A stretch of 64,000 nucleotides of DNA from Aneurinibacillus sp. REN35 (GTDB lineage: Bacteria > Bacillota > Bacilli > Aneurinibacillales > Aneurinibacillaceae): positions 124,001 to 188,000 of the forward strand of contig NZ_JBFTXJ020000004.1 of assembly GCF_041379945.2 (NCBI RefSeq), in the 5' to 3' direction. The stretch's first letter is position 1. Every line of letters begins with the position of its first letter. The notes below the pieces were generated by a model. It worked only from the letters and a program-made list of their open reading frames with translations, made no database searches and was not told where the DNA came from. Below are positions 27,835 through 37,290 of the stretch, one piece after another. Position numbers and translations under genes: made by a program.

Positions 27835-29043
27835 TTATACGCCCCGTTTCACGCGGGCCGCAAGCACCGCATTGAGCAGATGATCGGCAATCTCCGTTTT
27901 GTTCATCTGTGGAAGTTCACGGCTTCCCCCGTCTTTCGTATAGATCGTTACAATATTCGTATCGACGCCAAATCCGGCACCGCTTTGCGCTACATTGTTG
28001 GCAACGATCATATCTGCATTTTTACGTTCCAGCTTGCCGCGAGCATTCATATCCACATTTTCTGTCTCTGCCGCAAAACCGACAAGGAATTGGTGGCTTT
28101 TGCGCTTTCCAAGCTCCGATAAAATATCGCGTGTACGTTCGAACTCCAATACAAGATCACCAGGCTGTTTCTTCATTTTGTGATTGTGCGTCGTTTTCGG
28201 CCGATAATCGGCAACCGCTGCAGCCTTGACGACAATATCGCATTTGTCATACCTAGCTATGACAGCCTGATACATATCTTCTGCTGATACTACTTGAACA
28301 TACTCCACATCCGCTGGAGGCGTAAGATTTGTCATCCCGCTTACCAGCGTTACATGAGCACCACGCTTTGCAGCCGCTTCCGCAATCGCATATCCCATCT
28401 TGCCTGATGAATGATTCGTAAAAAAGCGCACCGGGTCTACCGCTTCCCGCGTTGCTCCTGCTGTGACAAGCATCCGTACACCTTCCATATCCCTTTGGGC
28501 TCCTTTTGCAAAGAAGCTCTGAATTTCTGCAAGAATATCGACCGGTTCGGCAAGACGTCCCTTACCGATCCATCCACAGGCAAGATACCCTTCAGAAGGT
28601 TCAATAAACCGATATCCATACGCTGCTAACTGACGCATATTGCGCTGTGTAGCCGGATGGCCGTACATATTCACATTCATGGCCGGGGCAATCCAGACAG
28701 GTGCTTTCGTTGCTAAATAAGCAGTTGTTACAATATCGTCGGCAATGCCGCCCGCCATCTTGCCGATCACATTGGCTGTAGCTGGCGCAACCAAGAATAG
28801 ATCGGCCCGGTCTGCCACGTCAATATGGGAAATAACAGCAGGATTCGGTTCTTGAAACGTATCGGTCAATACCGGATTGCGCACAAGTGCTTGAAATGTA
28901 ATCGGCTGTACAAATCGGGTCGCAGATTCTGTCATCAGCACCCATACATCGGCTCCCTGCTGGGTCAGTTTGCTGCATAGATCCGCTATTTTATATATCG
29001 CAATGCCGCCGGTTACTCCAATGACAATCGTTTTTCCTTTCAT
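27835..29043 (-). CDS. coaBC: bifunctional CoaBC (phosphopantothenoylcysteine synthetase/decarboxylase)
   Basis: CoaBC couples cysteine to 4'-phosphopantothenate (CoaB) and decarboxylates the product to 4'-phosphopantetheine (CoaC, FMN). Seen: an N-terminal flavoprotein with GVTGGIAIYKIADL, the PASANVIGKMAGGIADD loop, APAMNVNMY and the catalytic cysteine in GYLACGWIGKGRL; then the CoaB half (from about residue 190) with VTAGATREAVDPVRF, SSGKMGYAIA and KAAAVADYRPK. The window also carries coaD, the next step of the pathway. Confidence 0.97.
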   Translation of the reverse strand: MKGKTIVIGVTGGIAIYKIADLCSKLTQQGADVWVLMTESATRFVQPITFQALVRNPVLTDTFQEPNPAVISHIDVADRADLFLVAPATANVIGKMAGGIADDIVTTAYLATKAPVWIAPAMNVNMYGHPATQRNMRQLAAYGYRFIEPSEGYLACGWIGKGRLAEPVDILAEIQSFFAKGAQRDMEGVRMLVTAGATREAVDPVRFFTNHSSGKMGYAIAEAAAKRGAHVTLVSGMTNLTPPADVEYVQVVSAEDMYQAVIARYDKCDIVVKAAAVADYRPKTTHNHKMKKQPGDLVLEFERTRDILSELGKRKSHQFLVGFAAETENVDMNARGKLERKNADMIVANNVAQSGAGFGVDTNIVTIYTKDGGSRELPQMNKTEIADHLLNAVLAARVKRGV

Positions 29044-29086
29044 CGGAACCTCTCCCCTCCATTACGTGTACGTTATTAAGAAACAT

Positions 29087-29137
29087 GGAAAAAAAGCGCA
29101 TATCGCTTCCGCCTGCGCTGGCCCGATATGCGCTTTC
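29087..29137 (-). terminator. intrinsic terminator between rpoZ and coaBC
   Basis: AAGCGCATATCG pairs with CGATATGCGCTT around an 18-nt loop and is followed by TTTTTTT on the minus strand. Read-through or a new promoter is needed for coaBC. Confidence 0.75.
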
Positions 29138-29157
29138 TTGTATTCATCTTTACATCC

Positions 29158-29352
29158 CTATTTACGTTCGAACTCGATTTTGCCTGCATGCATTTCTTCT
29201 AACGCTGTGCCGACAAATTTATGAGAAATTGGCTTCTCAATTAAGTATTTGTTTTGTTCACGCATCTGACGTGCACGCTTAGAAGCGATACTAACCAATG
29301 TATACTTACTATCTACCTGCTGCAACAACTCATCAACTGAAGGATAAATCAT
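29158..29352 (-). CDS. rpoZ: RNA polymerase omega subunit
   Basis: Omega assists folding of the beta' subunit and RNA polymerase assembly. Seen: 64 residues starting MIYPSVDELLQQVDSKYTLV, then ASKRARQMREQ, the conserved omega core, and a short acidic/basic tail. A CAGGAGG site lies upstream of the ATG. It sits directly after gmk with a 3-bp gap, the standard gmk-rpoZ pairing. Confidence 0.96.
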   Translation of the reverse strand: MIYPSVDELLQQVDSKYTLVSIASKRARQMREQNKYLIEKPISHKFVGTALEEMHAGKIEFERK

Positions 29353-29355
29353 CTG

Positions 29356-29973
29356 TCAAAAAACCTCCTGAATCCAATCGCGGTATTTGGCGATTTGTCG
29401 TTCTTTTTTCAAATGCTCAGCCAAAATAATGGCCTGAATACGATCGCATGCCTTGTCCACTTCATCGTTGACAACTACATAATTATAATGGTCCATCAGC
29501 TCGATTTCTGCTTTTGCTACCATCATCCTGTTACGGATACTCTCCTCCGTCTCCGTGCCGCGCCCCGTAATACGGGAACGAAGCTCTTTAAGATCCGGCG
29601 GCGCAAGAAATAGGAAAATCCCCTCAGGAAACTTCTCCTTCACTTGCAGTGCACCCTGCACTTCAATCTCTAGGATTACATCGCGGCCGCTTGCTAATGT
29701 CTCTTCTACAAACTGGCGCGGCGTACCGTAGAAATTACCAACATATTCTGCCCATTCTAGCAGCTGATCATTCTCAATCATATCTTGGAACTCTTCTTTT
29801 GTCTTAAAGAAATAGTTCACCCCGTCTATTTCTCCTTCACGCGGCGCGCGTGTAGTAGCTGATACCGAATATACAACCTGCTTCATGCGCGGCCGAAGCG
29901 CTGCGCATACTGTTCCTTTGCCTACGCCGGATGGTCCCGACAAAACAAGCAACAACCCTCTGTCTTGCTTCAT
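29356..29973 (-). CDS. gmk: guanylate kinase
   Basis: Gmk phosphorylates GMP to GDP with ATP. Seen: P-loop [12 protein letters not shown], the GMP-binding segments [20 protein letters not shown] and [15 protein letters not shown], and the lid region [12 protein letters not shown]. The 205 residues are normal. It lies between remA and rpoZ, a cluster also tied to (p)ppGpp physiology because Gmk of Firmicutes is inhibited by that alarmone. Confidence 0.98.
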   Translation of the reverse strand: MKQDRGLLLVLSGPSGVGKGTVCAALRPRMKQVVYSVSATTRAPREGEIDGVNYFFKTKEEFQDMIENDQLLEWAEYVGNFYGTPRQFVEETLASGRDVILEIEVQGALQVKEKFPEGIFLFLAPPDLKELRSRITGRGTETEESIRNRMMVAKAEIELMDHYNYVVVNDEVDKACDRIQAIILAEHLKKERQIAKYRDWIQEVF

Positions 29974-29989
29974 ACAATCCCCCGTTTAC

Positions 29990-30250
29990 TTATTCGTCAG
30001 AGTCATCATCTTTACTTGTCAGTCTGTGCGCCACTGTCTCTGGCTGCACAGCCGACAAAATCACATGGTCGCTGTCGGCTACAATAACCGCCCGCGTACG
30101 CCTGCCATACGTGGCATCAATCAGCATTCCACGGTCCCGCGCTTCCTGGATGATCCGTTTAATCGGAGCTGATTCAGGGCTCACGATCGAAATGATACGA
30201 TTGGCTGAAACAATATTGCCAAAGCCGATATTAATCAATTTAATGGCCAT
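29990..30250 (-). CDS. remA: extracellular matrix regulator RemA (DUF370)
   Basis: RemA is a small DNA-binding protein that activates matrix and osmoprotection genes in B. subtilis by forming ring-like oligomers. Seen: 86 residues with [20 protein letters not shown], a basic [19 protein letters not shown] core and an acidic tail. The sequence is almost the same as the family consensus. It sits between yicC and gmk, the conserved position in Bacillales. Confidence 0.95.
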   Translation of the reverse strand: MAIKLINIGFGNIVSANRIISIVSPESAPIKRIIQEARDRGMLIDATYGRRTRAVIVADSDHVILSAVQPETVAHRLTSKDDDSDE

Positions 30251-30309
30251 ACGTGCATGCCTCCCTGTTTTTGAGCGGGATAAATAAAGTTAACTCTTAT
30301 TCTACTTCT

Positions 30310-31188
30310 TTATTCTATATTTTGCACCTGTTCTTTCACTTTTTCTAGCTCAGCTTTCAAATTGACCACCTTTTGACTGATTTCAAGGTGATTTGCTTTG
30401 GCTCCAATCGTATTGATCTCGCGATGACATTCCTGCACAAGAAAATCAAGCTTGCGACCCATCGCATCCGATCCGGAGGCTATCTGCTCGAATTGAATGA
30501 AATGGCTCCTAAGCCTCGTAATCTCTTCTGAAATATCGGCCCGTTCGGAGAAGAGCGCCACTTCATGAAGCAGGCGCGATTCATCAATCTCCACACGTCC
30601 TTGTATATACTCTTGCATGCGGGCAAAAATCCGCTCCCGATAGTTCTCTGTTACTTTAGGAGCAAATGCAGCCAATTGCTCCACCTGACGGCGCATCTCC
30701 TCAATGCGTCCTAACACGTCCGCACACAGAGCTTCGCCCTCTTTCTTTCGCATAGACACAAGCATCACAACCGCCTCTTCGACAGCCGCAAGCAGTGGAG
30801 TTTCATAGGCATCAGAAGCAGATTTCTCTTCTCCGGTTCGGGCTACATCCGGCAGCAATAAAAGCTCCCGTGCTGATATGGACTGCGTCACTCCAAACCG
30901 CTCGCCAGCCTCTTCCATCGCCTCTTTATATTGACGGGCCAACTCCCAATTGATACGAAGCGAAGAAGCAGGCTTGTCTGTCTCTACCGTAATAAATACG
31001 TCCACACGTCCTCTGCGTATGTAAGAGAGTACCTTCTTACGCACCGCATCTTCACATGCGGCCAACTCACGAGGCATACGAATCGCCACCTCGCTAAAAC
31101 GGTGATTAACAGAGCGCATCTCTACCATAAAAGAGACATCTTGACCTTTGTTCTCTGCATGCCCATACCCGGTCATACTGTATACCAC
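30310..31188 (-). CDS. yicC: YicC family endoribonuclease
   Basis: YicC/YloC proteins are endoribonucleases linked to small RNA turnover and stationary phase survival. Seen: 292 residues with N-terminal SMTGYGHAENKGQDVSFMVE, RSVNHRFSEVAIRMP, RGRVDVFITVE, and the C-terminal MGRKLDFLVQECHREINTIG followed by a coiled coil (about 255-292). Both YicC_N and DUF1732 parts are present. It follows dapF by 19 bp. Confidence 0.94.
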   Translation of the reverse strand: MVYSMTGYGHAENKGQDVSFMVEMRSVNHRFSEVAIRMPRELAACEDAVRKKVLSYIRRGRVDVFITVETDKPASSLRINWELARQYKEAMEEAGERFGVTQSISARELLLLPDVARTGEEKSASDAYETPLLAAVEEAVVMLVSMRKKEGEALCADVLGRIEEMRRQVEQLAAFAPKVTENYRERIFARMQEYIQGRVEIDESRLLHEVALFSERADISEEITRLRSHFIQFEQIASGSDAMGRKLDFLVQECHREINTIGAKANHLEISQKVVNLKAELEKVKEQVQNIE

Positions 31189-31207
31189 GTTACCCTCACC
31201 TCCGCCG

Positions 31208-32044
31208 CTATACCTTATGCCAATGCCCCGTAAATACTTCCGCAGCGGGACCTGTCATATATACACGGTTGTCCGTTTCATTCCATTCAATCATAAGATC
31301 GCCGCCTTTGAGATGAACAAGCACCTGACGTCCCGTGCGTCCGGTCAGCGCACCAGCGACGACAGTAGCACAGGCCCCCGTTCCGCAAGCAAAGGTCTGT
31401 CCGCAGCCGCGCTCCCATACGCGCATGTCTACTTCCTGCTCTGAAGCCACCGAGACGAATTCAATGTTGGCTTTGTTTGGGAAAAACTCATGCGTCTCAA
31501 GCGCCGGACCCCACTTCTCTACATCAAAGCCCGGTGCATCGTTAACAAAAATAACCGCATGCGGATTTCCCATGGAGACGCCGGTAAATGCAAACTTCTG
31601 TCCACCTGTCTCAATCGGATAGTCGACGACCTGCTCTTTTGCTACCGCAACCGGAATGGTTTCGCCACGTAAAATCGGTTCTCCCATATCTACCTTTACC
31701 TGCACAGCTTTGCCTGATTCGACGGTAAGCCATACATGCTGAATGCCAGCGAGCGTCTCTATGCTCAATGCCTCACCCTGCACAAGTCCGTGGTCATGTG
31801 CATACTTGGCCACACAGCGCACAGCGTTGCCGCATTGTTCAGCTTCGGAGCCGTCCGCATTTATAATTCGCATGCGCACATCTGCAGATGAAGACGGCAG
31901 GATAAATACCAATCCGTCCGCGCCAATGCCAAAATGCCGGTCGCACATGGCACGCGCCATCTCAGACGCATAATCCGGCACACTCTCAAAATGGGCAACG
32001 ATAATAAAATCGTTGCCCAGTCCATTCATCTTCGTGAAATTCAA
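31208..32044 (-). CDS. dapF: diaminopimelate epimerase
   Basis: DapF converts LL- to meso-diaminopimelate for lysine and peptidoglycan. Seen: KMNGLGNDFI at the N-terminus, the first catalytic cysteine in EQCGNAVRC and the second in TFACGTGACATVVAG. The TTG at 32044 was chosen because it overlaps the ATPase stop as TTGA, has AAGGGTGAG upstream and gives the usual N-terminus, 278 residues. In B. subtilis dapF is not in this cluster, so its place between yicC and the ATPase is a local rearrangement. Confidence 0.94.
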   Translation of the reverse strand: MNFTKMNGLGNDFIIVAHFESVPDYASEMARAMCDRHFGIGADGLVFILPSSSADVRMRIINADGSEAEQCGNAVRCVAKYAHDHGLVQGEALSIETLAGIQHVWLTVESGKAVQVKVDMGEPILRGETIPVAVAKEQVVDYPIETGGQKFAFTGVSMGNPHAVIFVNDAPGFDVEKWGPALETHEFFPNKANIEFVSVASEQEVDMRVWERGCGQTFACGTGACATVVAGALTGRTGRQVLVHLKGGDLMIEWNETDNRVYMTGPAAEVFTGHWHKV

Positions 32045-34791
32045 CTCTCTCTCACCCTTCCGTGTTTGCCGGGTTTTGCGTACAGCAATGAGAATACTCC
32101 TGTCGCAAACGTTGGAATACCGGCCAACAATACGATAAACGTCCATTCATATGCACTCAGTGCCACCGTACCAAAAATAGGCTGCAGCACAGGCAAATAA
32201 ATTACCGGAAGCACAAGCAGTATCGAAGACAATACCGCAAGCACCAAATACTTATTCTGCATCGGATTCCGGCTAAAAATCGAAATCTCGCTGCGGCAGT
32301 CAAACACATGAATTAATTGCGCCATGACAAGTGTGACGAACGCCACGGTCTGCGCTCGGGTCAAATCTGACGGATTCGCTTGATACGTAACCCAAAAGGC
32401 CGCAAGTGTTACAAGACCAATCAACAAACCTCGCGAAACGATCTTCCATGCAAGCCCTCTTGCAAACACATTCTCATGACGTGAACGCGGGGGACGTTTC
32501 ATGGTGGCTTCTTCCGGTTGATCAACTCCCAGCGCCAAAGCCGGCAATCCGTCCGTTACCAGATTAACCCAGAGAATCTGGATTGGTATAAGCGGCAGTG
32601 GCAATCCGGCCAGCATGGCAAAAAACATAACCATAATCTCGCCTACATTGGACGCCAGCAAATACCGGATAAACTTACGAATATTATCGTAAATCGTTCG
32701 TCCTTCCTCAATTGCCGCCTCAATCGTGGCAAAATTATCGTCAGCAAGCACCAAGGATGCTGCTTCTTTTGTTACATCCGTACCTGCAATTCCCATAGCG
32801 ATACCAATATCAGCCGCTTTAATTGCAGGTGCGTCATTGACACCATCCCCTGTCATCGCCACAACATGCCCTTTTTTCTGGAGAGCCTTCACAATCCTGA
32901 GCTTATGCTCCGGCGATACTCTTGCGTATACATATACATCGTCAACGATGGAGTCGAACTCACTATCGGACATATTATATAAATCCTGTCCATTTACTGT
33001 CAACCCGCCTGCCGGAACAATTCCCAGCTGGCCTGCGATAGCTTCCGCTGTCGTCTGGTGATCACCCGTAATCATTACCGTCTTAATCCCTGCCTGCCGG
33101 CAGCGCCGAATTGCCTGCTTCGCTTCGGCGCGCGGCGGATCAATCATGCCGGCTAACCCTACAAGCACAAGTCCTTTTTCCGCCATCTGTTCACTGCCAG
33201 GCAGCTCGCCTGGACGAAGTTCGCGGTATGCTACGGCAAGCACCCGCAATGCTTGTTTAGCAAGCGATTCATTCGCAAAGACAATTTGCCTGCGCAGCGT
33301 CGGGGTCAGCTGTGTCACATGCCCCTTCCACATAATATGTGTGCAGCGGCTGAGCAGTACATCCGGCGCGCCCTTGGTCACCAACATTCGCTTCCCGTAC
33401 CGATCCTGCGCAACAATGGACATCATCTTGCGTGTCGAATCAAACGGAAATTCCTTAATCCTCGTCCATGTTTCGCCCAGAATGTTACGCGTAATCCCAG
33501 CTTTGCCTCCGGCGACAAGCAGCGCTCCTTCTGTCGGATCTCCGTTTACTATCCATTGTTCATCCGCTTTTTTGAACATGCCCTTTTTCTCACCACGCTG
33601 TTGCTCTAGGTGCGCATTGTTGCACAGTACACCAAGCTGCAGCAGTTTATACAACGGCCCATGCGCCTGAGCGCGAATAGAGCGGTTCGCCGCAATGAAC
33701 TCCCCTTCCGGCTCATATCCCATGCCGCTGATTTCAACGATGGAATCATCAAGCCATACATGTGTAACAGCCATTTTATTTTGTGTCAGCGTACCTGTTT
33801 TGTCAGAACAGATTACACTCGCACTGCCTAGCGTTTCCACGGACGGCAGCTTACGAACAATAGCCCGCCGCTTGATCATACGCTGTACGCCAAGCGCCAG
33901 CGCTACAGTAACAATGGCTGGCAGCCCCTCCGGAATCGCTGCAACCGCAAGGCTTACTCCTGCGAGAAACATTTCGTACATTTCCTGCCCATGAAAAATC
34001 CCGGCCGCCACCACCAAGCCGGTCAGGGCAAGCGCTACAACAATAAGAATCTTGCCTAATTGTTCAAGCTTATTCTGCAGCGGTGTTGCCAGCGTCTCCG
34101 TCGTCTGCAATAGATCGGCAATTTTGCCCATCTCCGTCATCATTCCAGTCGTTAATACAACAGCATACCCGGTTCCTGCGGTGAGCATCGTGCCCATAAA
34201 CCCCATATTCACCTGATCGCCAAGCGGAATCTGCCCGTGGGCGAGCACCGTACTGTTCTTCTCAACCGGCACCGACTCCCCTGTCAGCGTAGATTCTTCC
34301 ACCTGGACTCCATTGGCGGAGAGAAAGCGGACATCCGCCGGAATCCGGTCGCCGCCTTCTAGATAAATAATATCGCCGGGAACAAGCTCTTTGGCAGGAA
34401 TGTGCATAAGCTGTCCACCACGGATGCAATACGCCATCGGTGCGGTCAATTCTTTCAATGCCGTTAGTGAGCGTTCTGCCCTAAACTCCTGTAGAAATCC
34501 AAGAATACCATTAATAATCACAATCGTAATAATGGCAATGGCGTCTACATACTCCCCGAGAAATCCCGAGATCAGCGTCGCCGCAAGCAGAACGAGCACC
34601 ATAAAATCTTTAAACTGCCCTAAAAACAAGGCGAGCGGCGAGATCTTCTGCTTTTCTGCCAGCATATTAGGCCCGAGTGCTGCGAGCCGCTGTGCTGCCT
34701 CTTCTTGAGTTAATCCATGTTTTGTATCCGTTTTTAAAATGTGTGCAAGCTCGTCTTCCGAATAGCTAAACCAATAATGCTGCCCATTCAT
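32041..34791 (-). CDS. SERCA-type calcium-translocating P-type ATPase (YloB-like)
   Basis: This P2A ATPase exports Ca2+ (relatives act in spore calcium handling). Seen: an N-terminal cation-ATPase domain, the actuator motif [26 protein letters not shown] in M4, the phosphorylated aspartate in [28 protein letters not shown], and [15 protein letters not shown] in M6, which holds Ca2+ ligands of the SERCA type. About ten membrane helices in 916 residues. It begins the operon that continues into dapF, yicC, remA, gmk and rpoZ. Confidence 0.95.
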   Translation of the reverse strand: MNGQHYWFSYSEDELAHILKTDTKHGLTQEEAAQRLAALGPNMLAEKQKISPLALFLGQFKDFMVLVLLAATLISGFLGEYVDAIAIITIVIINGILGFLQEFRAERSLTALKELTAPMAYCIRGGQLMHIPAKELVPGDIIYLEGGDRIPADVRFLSANGVQVEESTLTGESVPVEKNSTVLAHGQIPLGDQVNMGFMGTMLTAGTGYAVVLTTGMMTEMGKIADLLQTTETLATPLQNKLEQLGKILIVVALALTGLVVAAGIFHGQEMYEMFLAGVSLAVAAIPEGLPAIVTVALALGVQRMIKRRAIVRKLPSVETLGSASVICSDKTGTLTQNKMAVTHVWLDDSIVEISGMGYEPEGEFIAANRSIRAQAHGPLYKLLQLGVLCNNAHLEQQRGEKKGMFKKADEQWIVNGDPTEGALLVAGGKAGITRNILGETWTRIKEFPFDSTRKMMSIVAQDRYGKRMLVTKGAPDVLLSRCTHIMWKGHVTQLTPTLRRQIVFANESLAKQALRVLAVAYRELRPGELPGSEQMAEKGLVLVGLAGMIDPPRAEAKQAIRRCRQAGIKTVMITGDHQTTAEAIAGQLGIVPAGGLTVNGQDLYNMSDSEFDSIVDDVYVYARVSPEHKLRIVKALQKKGHVVAMTGDGVNDAPAIKAADIGIAMGIAGTDVTKEAASLVLADDNFATIEAAIEEGRTIYDNIRKFIRYLLASNVGEIMVMFFAMLAGLPLPLIPIQILWVNLVTDGLPALALGVDQPEEATMKRPPRSRHENVFARGLAWKIVSRGLLIGLVTLAAFWVTYQANPSDLTRAQTVAFVTLVMAQLIHVFDCRSEISIFSRNPMQNKYLVLAVLSSILLVLPVIYLPVLQPIFGTVALSAYEWTFIVLLAGIPTFATGVFSLLYAKPGKHGRVRES

Positions 34792-35004
34792 ACAGGTGCC
34801 TCCTTTGCTCCGAGCGTATCTTCACCTTAAATGTATTCTGACAAGCCATAAAAAATGCTAGCGATCTGTTTTCTTTATGCACTTGTTCCCGGAGCAAAAA
34901 GTGTAGTACGTGTCTTTGCTTCTTATTAAGATATCGGCTGCAAAGAAGAAAAGTGAATACGCTCCCTACAGATGTTATTTAGCCAAAAAAGGAAGCGGAG
35001 AAAC

Positions 35005-35188
35005 AAAAAAAGACGCCCTTCTCAGTCGGGCGCACGGCAGATATGATATAATTTTTTTATTGCACAAGCAGATACGGCTCCTCAAGGGTGGTCGGCTCAC
35101 TCCCACATAGAAAGGGGGTGATGCCTCTGACAGCACATGAAGCTACCATGCAGATGCTTACGTTTGGACTTTTCATCGTAGGTTTTCT
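35005..35188 (-). ncRNA. predicted antisense RNA antitoxin
   Basis: On the minus strand, inside the toxin gene, a TTGTGG box, a 16-bp spacer and TATAAT (35196-35201) could start an RNA near 35188. It would run through the toxin start codon and leader to an intrinsic terminator at 35005-35032 (CGCCC with GGGCG, 9-nt loop, then TCTTTTTTT). The RNA of about 185 nt would cover the first 22 codons and the ribosome-binding site of the toxin mRNA, which is the type I antitoxin layout. It is predicted from promoter and terminator only. Confidence 0.55.
35044..35052 (+). promoter_or_regulatory. extended -10 promoter of the toxin gene
   Basis: TGATATAAT is a full extended -10 element (TGnTATAAT) 68 bp before the toxin ATG. 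No -35 box was recognised, as is common for extended -10 promoters. The expected transcript runs from about 35058 to the terminator at 35352, roughly 295 nt. Confidence 0.55.
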
Positions 35189-35234
35189 GAGCGTAATTAT
35201 AGCTATTGTCGCTATCGCCACAAAACGGAAATAG
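35121..35234 (+). CDS. putative holin-like toxin (type I TA)
   Basis: A 37-residue protein, MPLTAHEATMQMLTFGLFIV then GFLSVIIAIVAIATKRK. It has a short polar N-terminus, a single membrane helix (about residues 13-33) and a basic tail, the pattern of the holin-like type I toxin family found in Bacilli (Hol_Tox; relatives of TxpA/BsrG). A very strong AAAGGGGGTG site stands just before the ATG but can be hidden in a 7-bp hairpin. It lies in a 0.76-kb gap between the Ca2+ ATPase and rqcH, with an apparent antisense RNA opposite. Confidence 0.85.
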   Translation: MPLTAHEATMQMLTFGLFIVGFLSVIIAIVAIATKRK

Positions 35235-35315
35235 ACCTCCCTTGAGCCTGGAAGCATAAGGAGAGGTCTATTTATGAACCTTGAGCCGCCCCGGATCGGA
35301 GCGTCTATTGTGCAT

Positions 35316-35352
35316 GACCGTCTTGGTGTTACCAGCACCGGGCGGTCTTTTT
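35316..35352 (+). terminator. intrinsic terminator of the toxin transcript
   Basis: GACCG-TCTTGGTG pairs with CACCGGGCGGTC (about 12 bp with one bulge and two G-U pairs, 7-nt loop), followed by TTTTTA. A second stem-loop at 35234-35268 lies between the toxin stop and this terminator and probably stabilises the mRNA 3' end. Confidence 0.8.
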
Positions 35353-35552
35353 AGTATATTCACTGCGTGCTGCTTGCACTCATTGTATCACAAACACACC
35401 GATGAATAAAAGCGGCCTACGCTACCACCATTTATAATCCAAAAAAATTAAGTTTTTATCTGCGGCAAACACGCACAAAGGAGACAACAAGAAAGTTTAT
35501 AGTATAATCTATACATTGGCTATCGATACAGATACGCGGAAAGGAGATGCTT
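35353..35552 (+). other. gene-free leader of rqcH with possible promoter
   Basis: No gene was found here. A TATAAT at 35503-35508 is the best -10 candidate for rqcH, but no -35 box fits at 16-18 bp. The AAGGAG ribosome-binding site of rqcH is at 35541-35546. The remainder is A/T-rich without clear repeats. Confidence 0.35.
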
Positions 35553-37280
35553 ATGGCATTCGACGGAATCGTGACACGCGCGGTAACGCATGAACTAGAC
35601 AAGCTGCTTGCGACCGGGCGCATTATGAAAATTCACCAACCAACAGATACCGATATTGTGATGCAAATTCGGACGCGGAACGGCAATATGCGCCTGCTTC
35701 TTTCAGCAAGCTTAAGTTTTCCGCGGATACATATAACGAAAGCAAGCTATCAGAATCCGCTAACAGCACCGATGTTCTGTATGCTGCTCCGCAAATATTG
35801 CGAAGGGGCCATCATTGACCGCATCACTCAAGTAGATATGGAGCGGATCATCCACATCGATATTCGAGGAAGAGATGAGCTCGGCGATGATCGAACAAAG
35901 CGGATCGTACTTGAGATTATGGGACGGCACAGCAATCTGATTCTTATAGATCCTATAAGCGGCATGATACATGATGGATTGCATCATGTTACGCCTGCAG
36001 TCAGCCGTTATCGGACAGTGCTGCCAGGACGGCCTTATCTGGCTCCTCCGCCTCAGGATAAGCTTAATCCGCTAACAGCAACCAAAGACGACTTCGTCCG
36101 GCGTATTCGCTTAAATGAAGGTAAAATCGCAAAACAGCTTGTCGCCTCGTTCGCCGGAATAAGCCCGCTGATTGCTGAGGAGATTGTACATCGAGCCGGA
36201 TTGCCGACGCTCGATGCGCTATGGGCTGCATTTGCGTCTGTTATACAGCCTGTACAAACGCATGATTACACGCCTACTATTGTGCGCACGGAAACAAAAG
36301 AATATTTTTCTGCCGTGCCTCTCACTCACACAGCTAGTGTCGATACAGAAACATTCCCGACGATAAGTGAATGTCTTGAGGCATTCTATCACGGGAAAGC
36401 GGAGCGCGATGCTGTAAAGCAACGCATGCACGATCTCTTGCGATTGGTTAGTAACGAGCGCAATAAAAACGAGAAAAAAATTGAGAAATTGCGCGAGACA
36501 AAACAAAAAGCAGAAGGTGCACGCCAATATCAAATCTATGGCGAACTGATTACGGCAAATATCTATCAAATTACCAGAGGCCAAACAGAAGCAAACGTGA
36601 TAAACTACTACGAGGAAGAGGCCCCTCTTATGACGATTTCACTCGATCCGGCACTTGGACCGGCTGAAAATGCGCAGGCGTATTTCAAAAAATATACGAA
36701 GGCTAAGAACAGTCTAGCTGTTGTAGACAGTCAAATTGCCGCTGCGGAAGAAGAAGTGCGCTATCTTGATGGAATCCTGCAGCAGATTGAAGCAGCCGGA
36801 CTTGCAGACATCGAGGAAATTCGCGAAGAACTCACTGAGCAAGGCTATCTCCGCGCACGAGCAGGCAAAATGAAAAAAGGAAAACCAAAGAACCCTGTGC
36901 TTGAACGCTATACGTCAAGCGAAGGTGTCGCCATTTATGTTGGCAAAAACAACAAACAAAACGACTACTTAACGAATCGGCTGGCCCATGCAGATGATAC
37001 GTGGTTGCATACAAAGGACATCCCGGGATCGCATGTCGTCATCCGGGGTGAAAGCTTCGGCGATGCTACGCTTGGTGAAGCGGCCACACTAGCTGCTTAC
37101 CACAGCAAAGCCCGCGGCTCCAGTCAGGTGCCTGTTGACTACACGCTTGTGCGCCATGTTAAAAAGCCGAAAGGCGCAAAGCCCGGCTTTGTTATTTATG
37201 AACAGCAGAAAACGCTATTCATCACGCCGGACGATGAAACCGTTCGTGCGCTTGCAAAAACTAAAACCACAACGTCTTGA
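35553..37280 (+). CDS. rqcH: Rqc2 homolog RqcH (NFACT protein, YloA)
   Basis: RqcH binds the 50S subunit of stalled ribosomes with peptidyl-tRNA and adds C-terminal alanine tails that mark the chain for ClpXP. Seen: N-terminal NFACT-N domain beginning MAFDGIVTRAVTHELDKLL, with YCEGAIIDRITQVDMERI; a middle helix-hairpin-helix (FAGISPLIAEEIVHRAG); a long coiled coil (about residues 290-430); and a C-terminal NFACT-R region with VGKNNKQNDYLTNRLAH, DTWLHTKDIPGSHVVI and YTLVRHVKKPKGAKPGFV. The start at 35553 is 6 bp after AAGGAG; 575 residues. Confidence 0.95.
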   Translation: MAFDGIVTRAVTHELDKLLATGRIMKIHQPTDTDIVMQIRTRNGNMRLLLSASLSFPRIHITKASYQNPLTAPMFCMLLRKYCEGAIIDRITQVDMERIIHIDIRGRDELGDDRTKRIVLEIMGRHSNLILIDPISGMIHDGLHHVTPAVSRYRTVLPGRPYLAPPPQDKLNPLTATKDDFVRRIRLNEGKIAKQLVASFAGISPLIAEEIVHRAGLPTLDALWAAFASVIQPVQTHDYTPTIVRTETKEYFSAVPLTHTASVDTETFPTISECLEAFYHGKAERDAVKQRMHDLLRLVSNERNKNEKKIEKLRETKQKAEGARQYQIYGELITANIYQITRGQTEANVINYYEEEAPLMTISLDPALGPAENAQAYFKKYTKAKNSLAVVDSQIAAAEEEVRYLDGILQQIEAAGLADIEEIREELTEQGYLRARAGKMKKGKPKNPVLERYTSSEGVAIYVGKNNKQNDYLTNRLAHADDTWLHTKDIPGSHVVIRGESFGDATLGEAATLAAYHSKARGSSQVPVDYTLVRHVKKPKGAKPGFVIYEQQKTLFITPDDETVRALAKTKTTTS

Positions 37281-37290
37281 GGAATGAAGG

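Noticed and set aside
35057-35338. Minus-strand open frame of 93 residues across the toxin gene
   Set aside because: It overlaps the toxin gene and its regulatory stems, has no ribosome-binding site and reads like a complement of a hydrophobic coding region.
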